From: an archaeon | GTDB taxonomy: Archaea > Asgardarchaeota > Hermodarchaeia > Hermodarchaeales > Hermodarchaeaceae | Direction: 5' to 3' | Assembly (NCBI GenBank): GCA_016550425.1 | Contig: JABXGS010000059.1 | Span: forward strand, 1 to 13,673 | Length of the DNA: 13,673 nt | Shown: in pieces, positions 12,787 to 13,673 of the stretch | Layout: each line of letters starts with the position of its first letter | How positions within the stretch are numbered: position 1 is the first letter of the stretch | Position numbers and translations under genes: made by a program | Notes under the pieces: generated by a model | Told to the model about the DNA's origin: nothing | Database searches by the model: none | What the model saw: the letters and a program-made list of their open reading frames with translations, nothing else

Positions 12787-13673
12787 TCACCGAGAATGAA
12801 TAATATTGCCCTTCGCATCTAATATTGCCCCGACCAAATGAACGTTGAGAGGAACTTGGGTGCCGGGGAAGGTTATACAGTGGGCGAGTTCAGAATTATC
12901 CTGAACGACAGTCGAGGCCCCAAGAGTAGTTCCCCCATGTATAAGACATTTATCGCCCACCCGCACCCGAGTTCCTAACAGCACAGGACCCTGTATATGA
13001 GTTTCGTGCCCCAAACTCAGAGTGGCACTCTCCAAAGGACCAGTCATTGAAGTCCCTTCAGGCAGATAGGTGCCCGGGGGCATCGGAGCAGGAGGCCATC
13101 CTGCTGATAATAGATAATGGTTTAAATGAACTAGCTGGTGGGGTTCATCGACATCACACCAGATCTGTTTAGTGATTGGAATGCCCTGAATTGAGCCTTC
13201 GTGTAGGAGCCATCGAGATATCAGGTCAGCGACCGTGGACGCTGCAGGACCTACTTCGGGCGGAGTAGACTCGGTTCCCAGACCCCATTGCAGGAACTCG
13301 GGTGTGGCTCGAAGCGCAGGAATCACTGGGGAGTGTTTAGGGAGTGCGCATGCATTTTGCGTGATTGCGTAAATTTGATTGGATGCCCTCACTTCAATTT
13401 GAGTACCAGGAAGTTTGCGTTCCGCATCAAATAGCAGTGCTAATTCTGATTGTGTCGATATAAGGGAGGTTAGGGTTTGTGCAGAAACATAGAGATCGGC
13501 AGGAACTAGAAGAAACGGTTTCTGTGGGGAAAGGTGGGGGATAGCCGCCTTTAAGGAATGAAGAGGCCCCTTAGACCATTCAGGGGCAAAGATGGGAACT
13601 AAGGATGCAGAACAAGGCAGATTAGTAAGGAAGCGCTGTATCTGCTCGGCTTCATAGCCTACTGTGACGAATA
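12787..13673 (-). CDS. Sugar-phosphate/alcohol-phosphate nucleotidyltransferase with beta-helix tail, N-terminus outside window
   Basis: The frame stays open from the TGA at 12787 to the right edge, so the true start and the nucleotide-binding GxGTR region are missing. The visible part begins VTVGYEAEQIQRFL. It contains PFLLVPADLYVS, typical of the Rossmann-like NTP-transferase domain with its metal-binding Asp. It ends in hexapeptide-type repeats (VLLGTRVRVGDKCLIHGGTT, ASTVVQDNSEL) that form a left-handed beta-helix, as in GlmU or glucose-1-phosphate thymidylyltransferase relatives. A GTG at 13392 is only an internal Val codon. It is the first gene seen of the - strand cluster with the phosphatidyltransferase and may supply its activated head group; the sugar or alcohol is not known. 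Confidence 0.8.
   Translation of the reverse strand, partial: FVTVGYEAEQIQRFLTNLPCSASLVPIFAPEWSKGPLHSLKAAIPHLSPQKPFLLVPADLYVSAQTLTSLISTQSELALLFDAERKLPGTQIEVRASNQIYAITQNACALPKHSPVIPALRATPEFLQWGLGTESTPPEVGPAASTVADLISRWLLHEGSIQGIPITKQIWCDVDEPHQLVHLNHYLLSAGWPPAPMPPGTYLPEGTSMTGPLESATLSLGHETHIQGPVLLGTRVRVGDKCLIHGGTTLGASTVVQDNSELAHCITFPGTQVPLNVHLVGAILDAKGNIIHSR

Overview
The window looks like a piece of an Asgard archaeal chromosome. It carries a full-length lokiactin-type actin, a Rab/Ras-like small GTPase with an N-terminal zinc ribbon, and a membrane receptor with a cytoplasmic longin-like domain. It also carries archaeal-style genes (ComB, a CDP-alcohol phosphatidyltransferase, a CARF-like winged-helix regulator) and archaeal TATA boxes. 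I cannot fix the lineage within Asgard. No rRNA, tRNA or CRISPR array was seen.

Layout. 1-6750 is a string of mostly + strand accessory genes: DDAH-type hydrolase, zinc-ribbon GTPase, two-TM protein, a small inverted-repeat element, DinB-like protein (- strand), VOC/glyoxalase protein, an unknown protein, and a LAGLIDADG homing-endonuclease-like protein. 6813-7958 is the intact actin gene on the - strand. 7959-8222 is a divergent promoter region with inverted repeats, followed by the wHTH/CARF-like regulator (+). 8983-11166 is the longin receptor (-). 11395-13673 is a - strand cluster: nucleotidyltransferase (cut by the window edge), CDP-alcohol phosphatidyltransferase and ComB-like protein.

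Main discovery. The gaps between the accessory genes are not random spacer. Each gap holds a broken copy of the last ~38 codons of actin on the same strand as the real actin, followed by a copy of its hairpin/poly-T 3' region. Five relics are clear (stop positions near 1025, 2237, 3021, 4440 and 5021) and a sixth, very decayed one lies before the first gene. The relics are cut at about the same place, just upstream (actin sense) of the YSVWIGG codons. In three of them the start codon of the adjacent accessory gene lies exactly 11 nt beyond the Tyr codon. The pattern suggests repeated, position-specific insertion of one-gene cargo units into the 3' end of actin. Each insertion would supply a new actin tail and push the old tail outward as a fossil. 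The cargo nearest to living actin is the homing-endonuclease-like gene, the obvious candidate for the driver. Tandem actin duplication followed by truncation is the main alternative.

How the genes may work together. Actin, GTPase and longin receptor are typical Asgard eukaryote-like cytoskeleton/trafficking parts, but only actin and the CARF-like regulator share a control region. The - strand cluster at the right end looks like polar head-group (phospholipid or cofactor) metabolism.
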